DNA from: Nocardia sputorum
GTDB taxonomy: Bacteria; Actinomycetota; Actinomycetes; Mycobacteriales; Mycobacteriaceae
Assembly: GCF_027924405.1 (NCBI RefSeq)
Contig: NZ_AP026978.1
Location: forward strand, 682,001-746,000
Length of the DNA stretch: 64,000 bases
Direction of reading: 5' to 3'
Under the pieces are notes generated by a model that saw only the letters and a list, made by a program, of their open reading frames with translations, ran no database searches and had not been told where the DNA came from. The position numbers and the translations under genes were made by a program. Below, one piece after another: positions 20,633-28,950 of the stretch; positions within the stretch are counted from its first letter, which is position 1; every line of letters starts with the position of its first letter.

Positions 20633-21514
20633 GTGTCCGAACCTGAAATTTCCGCTCGTGGGAGTGCGGCGCTCCTCGGGCCCGCCGAGGTGCGGGTGCT
20701 CGCCGAACGGTTCGGGGTGCGGCCGACCAAGCAACTCGGGCAGAACTTCGTGCACGACGCGAACACGGTGCGGCGGATCGTCGCGGCCGCGGGAGTGGGG
20801 CGCGGGGACGTGGTGCTCGAGGTCGGCCCCGGTCTCGGTTCGCTGACCCTCGCGCTGCTGGACGTGGTGGACTCGGTGGTCGCGGTCGAGATCGATCCCG
20901 TGCTGGCGCGTCATCTTCCCAAGACTGTCGCCGACCGGGCGCCGGAACTGGCGGCCCGCCTGTCGGTGGTCGAGGCGGACGCGCTGCGCGTCACCGCCGC
21001 GGACCTGCCCGCCGCGCCGACGGCGCTGGTGGCCAACCTCCCGTACAACGTGGCGGTGCCGGTGCTGCTGCATCTGCTGGCCGAATTGCCCACCCTCGCG
21101 GTCGCTTTGGTGATGGTGCAGGCCGAAGTGGCCGATCGGCTGGCCGCCGAGCCCGGCAACCGCACCTACGGCGTGCCCAGCGTGAAGGCGGGTTTCTTCG
21201 GGACGGTCCGGCGTGCCGGAGCGGTGGGCACCCAGGTGTTCTGGCCGGTGCCGCGAGTCGAGTCGGGTCTGGTGCGGATCGATCGCTTCGCCGAGCCGCC
21301 GTGGCCGATGGACGCCGAGCATCGCCGCCGCGTCTTCGAAGTCGTCGACGCCGCTTTCGCGCAGCGCCGCAAGACCCTGCGCGCCGCGCTGGCCGCCTGG
21401 GCTGGTTCGCCCGCTGAAGCGGAGCGTCGTCTGGTCGCCGCGGGCATCGCCCCTACGGCTCGCGGTGAAACCCTCGACACCGCGGCCTTCGTCCGGTTGG
21501 CCGCTCAGGCGTAG
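20633..21514 (+). CDS. ksgA: 16S rRNA adenine-N6,N6-dimethyltransferase
   Basis: A 293-residue Rossmann methyltransferase that dimethylates A1518/A1519 of 16S rRNA. Motifs are [26 protein letters not shown] and the catalytic NLPYN. The start is GTG 20633. It lies 46 nt after rpfB. In M. tuberculosis ispE follows directly on the same strand; here ispE is 4 kb away and inverted. Confidence 0.96.
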   Translation: MSEPEISARGSAALLGPAEVRVLAERFGVRPTKQLGQNFVHDANTVRRIVAAAGVGRGDVVLEVGPGLGSLTLALLDVVDSVVAVEIDPVLARHLPKTVADRAPELAARLSVVEADALRVTAADLPAAPTALVANLPYNVAVPVLLHLLAELPTLAVALVMVQAEVADRLAAEPGNRTYGVPSVKAGFFGTVRRAGAVGTQVFWPVPRVESGLVRIDRFAEPPWPMDAEHRRRVFEVVDAAFAQRRKTLRAALAAWAGSPAEAERRLVAAGIAPTARGETLDTAAFVRLAAQA

Positions 21515-21529
21515 CGCGTCGCGAAACAA

Positions 21530-21565
21530 TGGCTCCCCGCGCCGGACTGCCGGTGCGAGGAGCCA
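21530..21565. terminator. Bidirectional hairpin between ksgA and the copper chaperone
   Basis: Outer stem TGGCTCC/GGAGCCA encloses an inner stem CGCGCCGG/CCGGTGCG with one G-U pair. It sits 15 bp after ksgA and 9 bp after the end of the convergent gene. Confidence 0.7.
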
Positions 21566-21574
21566 CGCGGCGGG

Positions 21575-21781
21575 TCAGACGGCGACTTCGTAGCCCGCTT
21601 CGTCCACGGCGGCGACGACGTCGGCGTCGGCGATCGGCGCGGTGCTGTCGACGCGCACCGCGCCGCTGGCGAGGTCCACATCCACGCTGGTCACGCCGTC
21701 GATCTTGCCGATCTCGGTCTTGACGGAGCTGACGCAGTGCCCGCAGGTCATCCCCGTGACGGTGTAGGTGGTGGTGGGCAT
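21575..21781 (-). CDS. Copper chaperone (HMA domain, CopZ-like)
   Basis: A 68-residue heavy-metal-associated domain with the GMTCGHC metal site (two Cys bind Cu(I)) and the ferredoxin-like beta-alpha-beta pattern. Start ATG 21781 follows AAGGAG at 6 nt; the longer in-frame start has no such site. There is no P-type ATPase next to it, so the partner exporter must be elsewhere. A CsoR-like operator lies about 60 bp upstream. Confidence 0.93.
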   Translation of the reverse strand: MPTTTYTVTGMTCGHCVSSVKTEIGKIDGVTSVDVDLASGAVRVDSTAPIADADVVAAVDEAGYEVAV

Positions 21782-21818
21782 GTCCGACTCCTTCGCATCC
21801 AAATTCTCATACGGGCGG

Positions 21819-21857
21819 GGGGTACCCCGACTCCTGAAACATACCCCCAGCGGGTAT
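21819..21857 (-). promoter_or_regulatory. CsoR-type copper operator candidate
   Basis: ATACCCCCAGCGGGTAT at 21841-21857 has the pseudo-palindromic ATACCC...GGGTAT form of copper-responsive CsoR operators. A second perfect dyad, GGGGTACCCC, lies at 21819-21828. Both are upstream of the copper chaperone gene; TATGAG on the - strand downstream may be the -10. No csoR gene is in the window. Confidence 0.65.
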
Positions 21858-22000
21858 GGTCATGCAAGGGTGGCGTCGCACTGAGTGTCCCCCGCGGAGT
21901 GCGAAATCGACGCGGTCGGCATTCTCGCGGGCGAACACCGCGGACAGCACCCTCGGCTGATCGGCTCGACCGAGTCGGCCGGGCGCGGTCCGGCCGGGGA

Positions 22001-23803
22001 CTACACACCCTCGGCAAGTTCCAGCCAGCGCTCTTCGGCCGTCTCCTTCTCCGCCAGCACTTGCTTGAGTTCCGCGCCCAGGGTGACCAGTTTGTCCGGC
22101 TCGGTGGCCGCGTCGGTCAGCGCGGAGTGCAGACGCTGTTCGCGTTCGGACAGTTTGTCGATGGCGCGTTCCAGCCGGGTCAGCTCCTTGCGGGCCGCGC
22201 GGTAGGCGGCCGAGTCGGTGGCGGGCGCGTCGGCGGGTTTGGTCTCCGGCGTGGCGGCGCGGGTCCGGCTCGCCGCGAGGGCCGCGCGCTTGGCGAGGTA
22301 CTCCTCGATGCCCCCGGGCAAGTTCGTCAGCTTGCCGTCGCCGAACAGCGCCCAGGTGGAGTCGCAGATCCGCTCGATGAGGTACCGGTCGTGGCTGATC
22401 ACCACCAGGGTGCCCGCCCAGTTGTCGAGCAGGTCCTCCAACTGTTGCAGGGTGTCGATGTCCAGGTCGTTGGTCGGCTCGTCGAGCAGCAGCACGTTCG
22501 GTTCGGACATCAGGATGCGGGTCAGTTGCAGGCGCCGCCGCTCGCCGCCGGACAGGTCGCCGACCGGCGTGCGCTGGCGGGCGGGGCTGAACCCGAGCCG
22601 CTCGGCCAGCTGGCCCGCCGAGATCTCCTTGTCGCCCAGCATGATTCGCTGTGCGATCTGCTGCACCGCCTCCAGCACGCGCAGGTCGGTCGGCAGGTCG
22701 TCGAGTTCCTGGCGCAGCCAGCCGATCTGCACGGTCTGGCCTTGGACGCGCTTGCCCGCGGCCAAGGTCGTGTCGCTGTCGCCTGCCAGGGCGCGCAGCA
22801 GCGTCGTCTTGCCCGAGCCGTTGACGCCGACCAGGCCGACACGCTCGCCCGGCGCCAGCCGCCAGGTCAGGTCCCGCACCAGCTCCCGGCCATCCGGCGT
22901 GGTGAGCGTGGCGTCCTCCAACTCCACGACGACGCGACCGAGGCGCTTGCGCGCGAAGGCCGCCAGCGAGACGCTGTCGCGCGGCGGCGGCACGTCGGCG
23001 ATCAGGGCTTCGGCGGCCTCGACCCGATAGCGCGGCTTCGAGGTGCGCGCCTGCGGGCCGCGCCGCAACCAGGCCAGTTCCTTGCGGGCCAGGTTGCGCC
23101 GCCGGGCCTCGGAGGCGTCCGCCTGGCGGGCGCGCTCGGCGCGGGCGAAGATCCAGTCGCCGTAGCCGCCCTCGTAGCTCTCGACCTTGCCGCCGACCAC
23201 TTCCCAGGTGCTGGTGGCCACGGTGTCGAGGAACCAGCGGTCGTGGGTCACCACGACCAATGCGCTGCGTCGGCCGAGCAGATGCGCGGCCAGCCATTGC
23301 ACGCCCTCCACGTCCAAGTGGTTGGTCGGCTCGTCGAGCACCAGCAGGTCCAGTTCGCGCACCAGCGCGGCGGCGAGCGCGACCCGGCGCCGCTCACCGC
23401 CGGACAGATTGTCCACCCGGGTGTCCATGCCGAGATCGGCGATGCCGATGCCTTCCATCACCGAGCGGATGCGCGGGTCGGCGGCCCATTCGTGTTCGGC
23501 GACCTCGTCGGTCATGGCGTCGTCGGCCAGCCCGGCCAGCACCACCGAACCGACCGTCGCGCCCGCGGGCAGTAGGCCGCGCTGGGTGACCACGGCCATG
23601 CGCAGGCCACCGAGCCGGCTGACCCGGCCGCTGTCGGGTTCCTCGATGCCGGTGAGCACCTCGAGCAGGGTGGTCTTGCCGCCGCCGTTGAGGCCTACGA
23701 CTCCGATCCGTTCGCCCGCGTGCACGCCGAGCGAGACGTTGTCCAGCAGCGGCTTGATCCCGAAGCTCTTGTGGACCTGTTCGAGGTTGATCAGGTTGGA
23801 CAT
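22001..23803 (-). CDS. ABC-F ATPase, Uup type
   Basis: A 600-residue soluble protein with two ABC ATPase domains and no membrane segment. Walker A loops are GLNGGGKTT and GVNGSGKTT; each half has LSGGERRR and DEPTN. A charged linker lies between them, and a C-terminal helical coiled coil (~520-595) is typical of Uup. ABC-F proteins act on the ribosome or, for Uup, on branched DNA and ribosome assembly. The position near ksgA fits a translation role. ATG 23803 follows AAGGATCC. Confidence 0.9.
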   Translation of the reverse strand: MSNLINLEQVHKSFGIKPLLDNVSLGVHAGERIGVVGLNGGGKTTLLEVLTGIEEPDSGRVSRLGGLRMAVVTQRGLLPAGATVGSVVLAGLADDAMTDEVAEHEWAADPRIRSVMEGIGIADLGMDTRVDNLSGGERRRVALAAALVRELDLLVLDEPTNHLDVEGVQWLAAHLLGRRSALVVVTHDRWFLDTVATSTWEVVGGKVESYEGGYGDWIFARAERARQADASEARRRNLARKELAWLRRGPQARTSKPRYRVEAAEALIADVPPPRDSVSLAAFARKRLGRVVVELEDATLTTPDGRELVRDLTWRLAPGERVGLVGVNGSGKTTLLRALAGDSDTTLAAGKRVQGQTVQIGWLRQELDDLPTDLRVLEAVQQIAQRIMLGDKEISAGQLAERLGFSPARQRTPVGDLSGGERRRLQLTRILMSEPNVLLLDEPTNDLDIDTLQQLEDLLDNWAGTLVVISHDRYLIERICDSTWALFGDGKLTNLPGGIEEYLAKRAALAASRTRAATPETKPADAPATDSAAYRAARKELTRLERAIDKLSEREQRLHSALTDAATEPDKLVTLGAELKQVLAEKETAEERWLELAEGV

Positions 23804-23908
23804 GGATCCTTCCGTGTCTTGCGCGGGCGGGCCGATGATCGCCCCGGGCCAGCGTACCGACCTGCGCCGGTCGCCCGTCGGCCCGGCGAAGGGCGGCGCG
23901 CTTGCGTG

Positions 23909-23955
23909 ACGAACGATGTTCGTTTAGATTGAGCGCGAACGAACAGTGTTCGTTC
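23909..23955. promoter_or_regulatory. Twin TetR-like operator before the LLM gene
   Basis: Two dyads share the core ACGAAC-N3-GTTCGT at 23909-23923 and 23939-23953, 30 bp apart (three helical turns). The second extends to a perfect 19-bp palindrome, GAACGAACAGTGTTCGTTC. The sites lie between the divergent ABC-F gene and the LLM oxidoreductase. No regulator gene is adjacent. Confidence 0.8.
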
Positions 23956-24071
23956 AGTGCAACCGAATCGGCGCTCCCCAGAAGTACAGCCGCAGAGTGG
24001 GACGCCCGCCTCGGATCGAGGCGTCGGCGGGCGGCACCCATTCCCTTTCGCTCTACCTCTGGAGGATTGCC

Positions 24072-24920
24072 ATGCATGTCGGCCTCGGCCTGCCCATTTC
24101 CGATCCCGCCGCGTTGCTCGACTGGGCCCGGCGCGCCGACGCGGGCCCGTTCCGCACCCTCGGCCTGCTCGACCGGCTGGTCTACGACAACCCTGAACCG
24201 TTGATCGCGCTGGCCACGCTCGCCGGCGCGACCAGCCGTGTCCAGGTGCAGACCGAAGTGCTGCTCGCGCCGCTGCGCGACCCGGTGCTGCTCGCCAAGC
24301 AGGTTGCCACCCTGGACCGGATGTCCGGCGGGCGCCTGGTGCTCGGTCTCGGCGTCGGCGGTCGCGCCGACGACCACCGAGCGTCGGGCACCGAGCTGCG
24401 CACGCGCGGCCGCCGCATGGACGAGCAGCTCGCGCTCATGCGCCGCCTGTGGGCGGGCGGGCCGTACGACGCGGAGTGCGGACCCATCGGCCCCGCGCCG
24501 CTGCGCCCGGAAGGGCCCGAGATCCTGTTCGGCGGCTTCCAGCCCGCCGCGCTCGACCGTATCGGGCGGTGGGGCGGCGGATTCCTCGCCGCCGTTCCGC
24601 CCTCCTGGGCGGGCAAACTCTTCGATACCGCGCGCCGTTCCTGGACCGACCACGGCCGAGCGGGTGAACCGAGGATCGTCGCCCAGGTCAACGTCGCCCT
24701 CGGTCCCAATCACGTGATCGAGGACGCCCGCGCGTCGATGGGCGCCTACTACGGGTTCAGCGACTACACCGAGGGCATCCTCGCGGGCCTGCTCACCACG
24801 CCCGCGCAGATCCGCACCACCATCGCCGAATTCGGCGACCTCGGCGCGGACGAAGTGATGTTCTATTGCTACGGGCGCGATGCCGACCAGGTCGATCGCC
24901 TCGCCGACGCGCTGCCCTGA
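24072..24920 (+). CDS. LLM-class (luciferase-like) flavin/F420-dependent oxidoreductase
   Basis: A 282-residue TIM-barrel protein of the bacterial luciferase family. It has a MHVGLGLPISDP N-terminus, LLAPLRDPVLLAKQVATLD, MSGGRLVLGLGVGG and a C-terminal pattern around FGDLGADEVMFY. Members use FMN or F420 to oxidise or reduce small organic compounds. The substrate is unknown. The ATG has GGAGG 7 nt upstream. It is a single-gene unit behind a twin palindromic operator, so it is probably induced by a ligand of a TetR-type repressor. Confidence 0.9.
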   Translation: MHVGLGLPISDPAALLDWARRADAGPFRTLGLLDRLVYDNPEPLIALATLAGATSRVQVQTEVLLAPLRDPVLLAKQVATLDRMSGGRLVLGLGVGGRADDHRASGTELRTRGRRMDEQLALMRRLWAGGPYDAECGPIGPAPLRPEGPEILFGGFQPAALDRIGRWGGGFLAAVPPSWAGKLFDTARRSWTDHGRAGEPRIVAQVNVALGPNHVIEDARASMGAYYGFSDYTEGILAGLLTTPAQIRTTIAEFGDLGADEVMFYCYGRDADQVDRLADALP

Positions 24921-25611
24921 GCGGCGCGGTGCACGAGTCCCGGAGAACCGGGCGGTCAGCGGAATCCGGTCGCTCCCGGGACCGGTCGCGTATTCCGGTG
25001 GTAGCGGCAACGTGCGCATTCGCGCGTTCGTCCCGGTGCCACGCGAACCGGACGCACCTGCCGCTGTGCAGCGTTCGCCCCGTCGCCGTTCGGCGGGATC
25101 ACCGCGCGGTAGCCACAATCGTGGTCGACTGGGGTGTTTCGACCTTCCCGGCCGCGCCGCACGCCTCGCCCCCGACCGCGGTGTCGGCGACCGCCCGTTT
25201 TTGTGTGGGTCGAGCGGTGATCGTCGCTTCTCTGATGAGTCGACGCTGGGCATACGCGGGCACGGGATCGTCGGCTGTTCATGTCCGGCGGCGGGCGCGA
25301 GTTCGCCCGCCGCCGTGCCCGGCGTCGGCCTTGTGCGACGGTCGGTGCTAGCCCGACGGTCGGGCTGAGGATGCGCATGCGGCGGGGGTTCGCCAGCCGT
25401 CCGCTCGCTGCGGTGGATGGCTGCGCTCGGTGGATGGGGTGTCTGCGACTTGGCCCGGGCTACCGGGGATATGGGGCCGGTCAGTGCTCGCCCGACGGTC
25501 GGGCTGAGGATGCGTCTGCGCCGGGGTTCGCCAGCCATCCGCACGCGGCGGTGGACGCCCGAGCCTGGCGGATGCGGTGGCTCGTTCCGGGTCTCGGCGG
25601 TATGCGGCCGG
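24921..25611. other. Gene-free 690-bp region with ispE-derived repeats
   Basis: No frame here has protein-family similarity that I can recognise. The right half contains two degenerate copies of the ispE 3' end (see the repeat entry). The left half shows nothing notable. Confidence 0.6.
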
Positions 25612-25680
25612 TTAGTGCTTGCTCGACGGGTCGGCGCTGAGGATGCGCGCACCCGGCACGGGTCCGCTGGCCGTCCGCAC
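25345..25680. repeat. Three degenerate copies of the ispE 3' terminus
   Basis: About 60 bp recur at 25345-25404, 25484-25544 and 25614-25680. The last copy is the genuine ispE 3' end. All share a GTGCT...GACGG segment, the core GCTGAGGATGCG, and a CCAGCC/CTGGCC...CCGC tail. Spacing is about 130-139 bp. The outer two copies lie downstream of the ispE stop and no longer code in frame. Confidence 0.8.
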
Positions 25681-26547
25681 GCTGCGGCAGACGCCGGCGC
25701 CGGCGAGTTCGGCGGCCACCGAGATCGCCGATTCCTCGCTCTCGCACAGGAACGCGCAGGTGGGACCGGAGCCGGACACCAGCCCGGCCAGCGCGCCCGC
25801 GGTCACGCCCGCGCGCAACGTGCGGCGCAGCTCCGGTTTCAGCGACACCGCGGCCGCCTGGAGATCGTTGCCGAGCAGGGGCGCGAGCTGCCGCGGGTCG
25901 CCCGAGGCCAGAGCTTGCATCAGCTCTTGCGGCTCGCCGAGCCGGGGCGGTTCGCCGTGCTCGCGCAACCGGTCCAGCTCGGCGAACACCGCGGGGGTGG
26001 ACAGGCCGCCCTTGGCGAAGGCGAGCACCCAGTGAAAGGTGTTGCGCGACAGCACCGGCAGCAGGCGCTCGCCGCGGCCGGTGCCCAGCGCGGTGCCGCC
26101 GTGCAGGGCGAACGGCACGTCGCTGCCGAGTTCGGCCGCCACCGCCCCCAGTTCATCCCTGGACAACCCCAGGTCCCACAGCTCGTTCAGGCCGACCAGC
26201 GCGGCGGCGGCGTCGGCGCTGCCGCCCGCCATGCCCCCGGCCACGGGAATGCCTTTGGCGATGGCGATTTCCACCAGGGGAGCGCGGCCGCCGAGGTGCG
26301 CGAGCCGTACGGCCGCCTTCCAGACCAGGTTCGTCCGGTCGGTCGGCACTTCCGCGGCGCCCTCTCCGGTGACCCGGACGGTCAGCGAACCCGACGGCGA
26401 GATCTCCAGATCGTCGCTCAGGGACAGTGCTTGGAACACCGTGGTCAGGTCGTGGTAGCCGTCGGCACGCAGGTCGCCCACTCCGAGATGGAGGTTCACC
26501 TTCGACGGCGCCCGCACGGTGACGGGACTAGGCACAACTGACAGCAC
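25612..26547 (-). CDS. ispE: 4-diphosphocytidyl-2-C-methyl-D-erythritol kinase
   Basis: A ~311-residue GHMP kinase of the MEP isoprenoid pathway that phosphorylates CDP-methylerythritol. Motifs are [12 protein letters not shown], the ATP loop [16 protein letters not shown] and the C-terminal [11 protein letters not shown]. The GTG at 26547 ([11 protein letters not shown]) gives the usual length; GTG 26535 is an alternative. It is on the opposite strand from ksgA, unlike M. tuberculosis, with copZ, ABC-F and LLM genes in between. Confidence 0.95.
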   Translation of the reverse strand: MLSVVPSPVTVRAPSKVNLHLGVGDLRADGYHDLTTVFQALSLSDDLEISPSGSLTVRVTGEGAAEVPTDRTNLVWKAAVRLAHLGGRAPLVEIAIAKGIPVAGGMAGGSADAAAALVGLNELWDLGLSRDELGAVAAELGSDVPFALHGGTALGTGRGERLLPVLSRNTFHWVLAFAKGGLSTPAVFAELDRLREHGEPPRLGEPQELMQALASGDPRQLAPLLGNDLQAAAVSLKPELRRTLRAGVTAGALAGLVSGSGPTCAFLCESEESAISVAAELAGAGVCRSVRTASGPVPGARILSADPSSKH

Positions 26548-26635
26548 GGTGCTCAAGCCTAATGGGAGCGGCCGGGCGACGCCGGTCCGTAGCTCGCACC
26601 GAGGCGGGCAGCCGAAGGCCCGGCTTCCCGGCGCG

Positions 26636-27388
26636 TCAGAGCAGTGCGCCGCCGGTGGCATCGATCCACTGGCCGGTCACCCACCGCGCCTCGTCGGAGG
26701 CGAGGAACCCGACTACATCGGCCACGTCGGCGGGCTGGCCCACGCGATGCAGCGGGGACATCGCCGCCACCGCCGCCTGGGTCTCGGCGTCGCGCAGCCA
26801 GTGGGCGTTCATGTCGGTGTCGATGATGCCGGGCGCCACCGCGTTCACGGTGATGCCGCGTGCGCCGACCTCCTTGGCGAGCACGCTGGTGAAGCTGTCG
26901 ATCGCGGCCTTGGTCATGGTGTAGGCGATCAGTTGGGGCATGTGCGCGCCGTGCGTGAGGCCGGTGGAGATGTTGACGATCCGGCCGCCCGTACGCAACC
27001 GGTCCAGCCCGAGGCGGGTGATGAAGAAGGGCGCCTTGGCGTTGATCGCGAAGACCCGGTCGAACGCCGCCTCGTCGGTCCCGGCGATGGGCTCCCGGAT
27101 GACGTCGGCGCCCGCGTTGTTCACCAGGATGTCCAATCCGTCGGCGTGCGCGTCGAACGCCGCCCACAGCGCCTGCGCGTCACCCGGCACGCCCAGTTCG
27201 GCCCGGATGGCGAACGCCGCGCCGCCCGCCGCCTCGATCGCGGCCACGGTCGCCTTCGCCGCCTGCTCGTCGGCGTTGTAGTGGACCGCCACGCGTGCGC
27301 CGTCGCGCCCGAGTCGTTCGGCGATCGCCCGGCCGATGCCCCTGCTGCTCCCGGTCACCAGTGCCGTCTTGCCCGTCAGTGCGCCCAT
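26636..27388 (-). CDS. Short-chain dehydrogenase (FabG-like SDR)
   Basis: A 250-residue classical SDR with [12 protein letters not shown], the catalytic Ser of VNISTG, YTMTK and a C-terminal [11 protein letters not shown]. It reads like the glucose-dehydrogenase/3-oxoacyl reductase SDRs of TetR-controlled detoxification units. The ATG at 27388 has AAAGGA upstream. It is divergent from a TetR gene across 78 bp containing two operator copies. Confidence 0.93.
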   Translation of the reverse strand: MGALTGKTALVTGSSRGIGRAIAERLGRDGARVAVHYNADEQAAKATVAAIEAAGGAAFAIRAELGVPGDAQALWAAFDAHADGLDILVNNAGADVIREPIAGTDEAAFDRVFAINAKAPFFITRLGLDRLRTGGRIVNISTGLTHGAHMPQLIAYTMTKAAIDSFTSVLAKEVGARGITVNAVAPGIIDTDMNAHWLRDAETQAAVAAMSPLHRVGQPADVADVVGFLASDEARWVTGQWIDATGGALL

Positions 27389-27403
27389 CGCGAAATCCTT
27401 TTC

Positions 27404-27457
27404 TCTAGCGGTCGCTACAGAAAGCACGGTAGCACATTGTCTAGTGATCGCTATAGA
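27404..27457. promoter_or_regulatory. Two operator copies between SDR and TetR
   Basis: TCTAGCGGTCGCTACAGA (27404-27421) and TCTAGTGATCGCTATAGA (27440-27457) are near-identical dyad-bearing 18-mers, 36 bp apart, in the 78-bp divergent promoter region. They are the probable binding sites of the adjacent TetR. Confidence 0.8.
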
Positions 27458-27466
27458 ATTCTCCGC

Positions 27467-28060
27467 ATGAGTACGCCGACGCGGGGACGGCCGCGCTCCT
27501 TCGACCGGGACGCGGCGCTGGAACAGGCCATGCGGCTGTTCTGGACGCGCGGGTACGAGGCGACATCGATCGGCGACCTGACCGCGGCCATGGGGATCGG
27601 CGCGCCGAGCCTGTACGCGGCGTTCGGCGACAAGAAGACGCTGTTCGCCGAAGTCGTCGCCACCTTCGGCGCGCGCTACGGCGGATTCGTCGCGCGGGCA
27701 CTCGCCGAGGAGGACACCGCACGGGCGGCGGTCCGGCGCATCCTGCGCGAGGCGGCCAGGGAGTACACCCGGCCGGGCTGCCCGCACGGGTGCCTGGTGA
27801 TCAGCGCGGGCGTCAACACCACCAGCGCCGAGGTCGCCGAACTCCTGCGCGACATGCGCAACCGGAACATCGACACGTTCGCCGCGCGCATCCAGGCCGA
27901 CATCGACGCGGGCCTCCTGCCCGACCACCTGGACGCGCGCACGCTGGCCCGCTACGTCGGCACGGTGATGCAAGGCATGTCCCAGGCAGCGCGCGACGGC
28001 GCGAGCCGGGCCGAACTCGATGGGGTGGCCGAACTCGCGCTGCGCGGCTGGGGAGCCTAG
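27467..28060 (+). CDS. TetR-family regulator (AcrR/YcdC-like)
   Basis: A 197-residue TetR protein. The N-terminus RGRPRSFDRDAALEQAMRLFW and the helix-turn-helix ATSIGDLTAAMGIGAPSLYAAFGDKKTLF are typical of regulators of divergent oxidoreductase genes. The ligand domain contains the motif GCPHGCLVISAG, including two Cys that might sense electrophiles (inference). It is autoregulated with the divergent SDR through the two 18-bp operators. The 3' end overlaps the convergent gene by 4 bp. Confidence 0.93.
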   Translation: MSTPTRGRPRSFDRDAALEQAMRLFWTRGYEATSIGDLTAAMGIGAPSLYAAFGDKKTLFAEVVATFGARYGGFVARALAEEDTARAAVRRILREAAREYTRPGCPHGCLVISAGVNTTSAEVAELLRDMRNRNIDTFAARIQADIDAGLLPDHLDARTLARYVGTVMQGMSQAARDGASRAELDGVAELALRGWGA

Positions 28061-28950
28061 TGGCCGGAGGCCCGGCCGTCCTGCACCACCACCGGCAGGC
28101 AGATGCGCACGAAGTCCGCGCCGAAATCGGTGAGCACCACACTGCGGTAGATCACCTTGGTGCCGAAGCCGGAGCGCTTCAGCATCTCCCGCACCGGTGA
28201 CTGCGCCTCCAGCAGCTGGTATCGGTTCGGGTTGCCGACCGGCTCACGCGCGTGCTCGATCAAACCCAGTCTGCGCAGGTTGGTCAGGTACTGCTGGATC
28301 CGGTTCGGAAAGCGCAATCCGGCGTGCTCGCCGATCAGCGTGAGCATCGAGCCGAGGCGCTCGGAGCCGAGCGCGCGCGGGCGGCCGGTGCGGATGTCGA
28401 TCGAGGGCTGCGGCCCATCCAGGTGCAGGAAACGCAGGATGCGCGCCTCGTCCGGGGTGAGTTCGGCGAGCATGCCAGCGAAGGCCGGGTGGTTGTCGTC
28501 CTCGCCGTGCGGGCTGGCCGACAACCGCAGCAGCGCGGCGCCCTGCTCACGCAGCGTGGGCACGGCTTCCTGCGCGGGCGGCTGTGCGGCGGCGGGCAGG
28601 CCGAGCGCTTTGCGCATCGCGTCGCGGACCTCGGATTCCGCCTCGGCCAGGACTTCTCGCGGCGGCGCTCCCTCGATGCTGCGGCGCACCACGGTGGAGG
28701 TGACGCCGACCGCGGTGCCGACGCCCCACGACGTCACCCCGGTGACGGCGGTCCACGCGACCCGTGCGACGCCCGTCGCGGCACGCACGGTGGCCACGGG
28801 AACCGTTACCCGTCTGGATAACTCGTCGGGATGAGTGAGCTCCGATGCCGGCCGCCGGGCGATCTCCTGCGATGGCGCGGCGTTCGCCGCCGTCGCGTCG
28901 AGGTGCTCGACGGCCTCGATATCGCCGTCGTCCGGACCCGCTACAGCCAT
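28057..28950 (-). CDS. Abi-alpha (DUF4393) family protein, copy 1
   Basis: A 297-residue protein. The C-terminal half holds the Abi-alpha/DUF4393 domain: TPDEARILRFLHLDGPQPSIDIRTGRP, then RFPNRIQQYLTNLRRLGLI and VVLTDFGADFVRICL. Upstream is a short hydrophobic stretch (VARVAWTAVTGVTSWGVGTAVGV), possibly membrane-associated. The family name derives from abortive-infection genes, but the function in actinomycetes is not established. ATG 28950 overlaps the end of the DUF445 gene by 10 nt, so they form an operon. A paralogue lies on the other side of the DUF445 gene. Confidence 0.8.
   Translation of the reverse strand: MAVAGPDDGDIEAVEHLDATAANAAPSQEIARRPASELTHPDELSRRVTVPVATVRAATGVARVAWTAVTGVTSWGVGTAVGVTSTVVRRSIEGAPPREVLAEAESEVRDAMRKALGLPAAAQPPAQEAVPTLREQGAALLRLSASPHGEDDNHPAFAGMLAELTPDEARILRFLHLDGPQPSIDIRTGRPRALGSERLGSMLTLIGEHAGLRFPNRIQQYLTNLRRLGLIEHAREPVGNPNRYQLLEAQSPVREMLKRSGFGTKVIYRSVVLTDFGADFVRICLPVVVQDGRASGH

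Noticed and set aside
21737..23575. 612-residue + strand frame
   Set aside because: Antisense to the ABC-F gene.
24880..25368. 162-residue frame after the LLM gene
   Set aside because: Starts inside the LLM gene, Pro/Arg-rich, crosses the degenerate repeats and has no recognisable domain.
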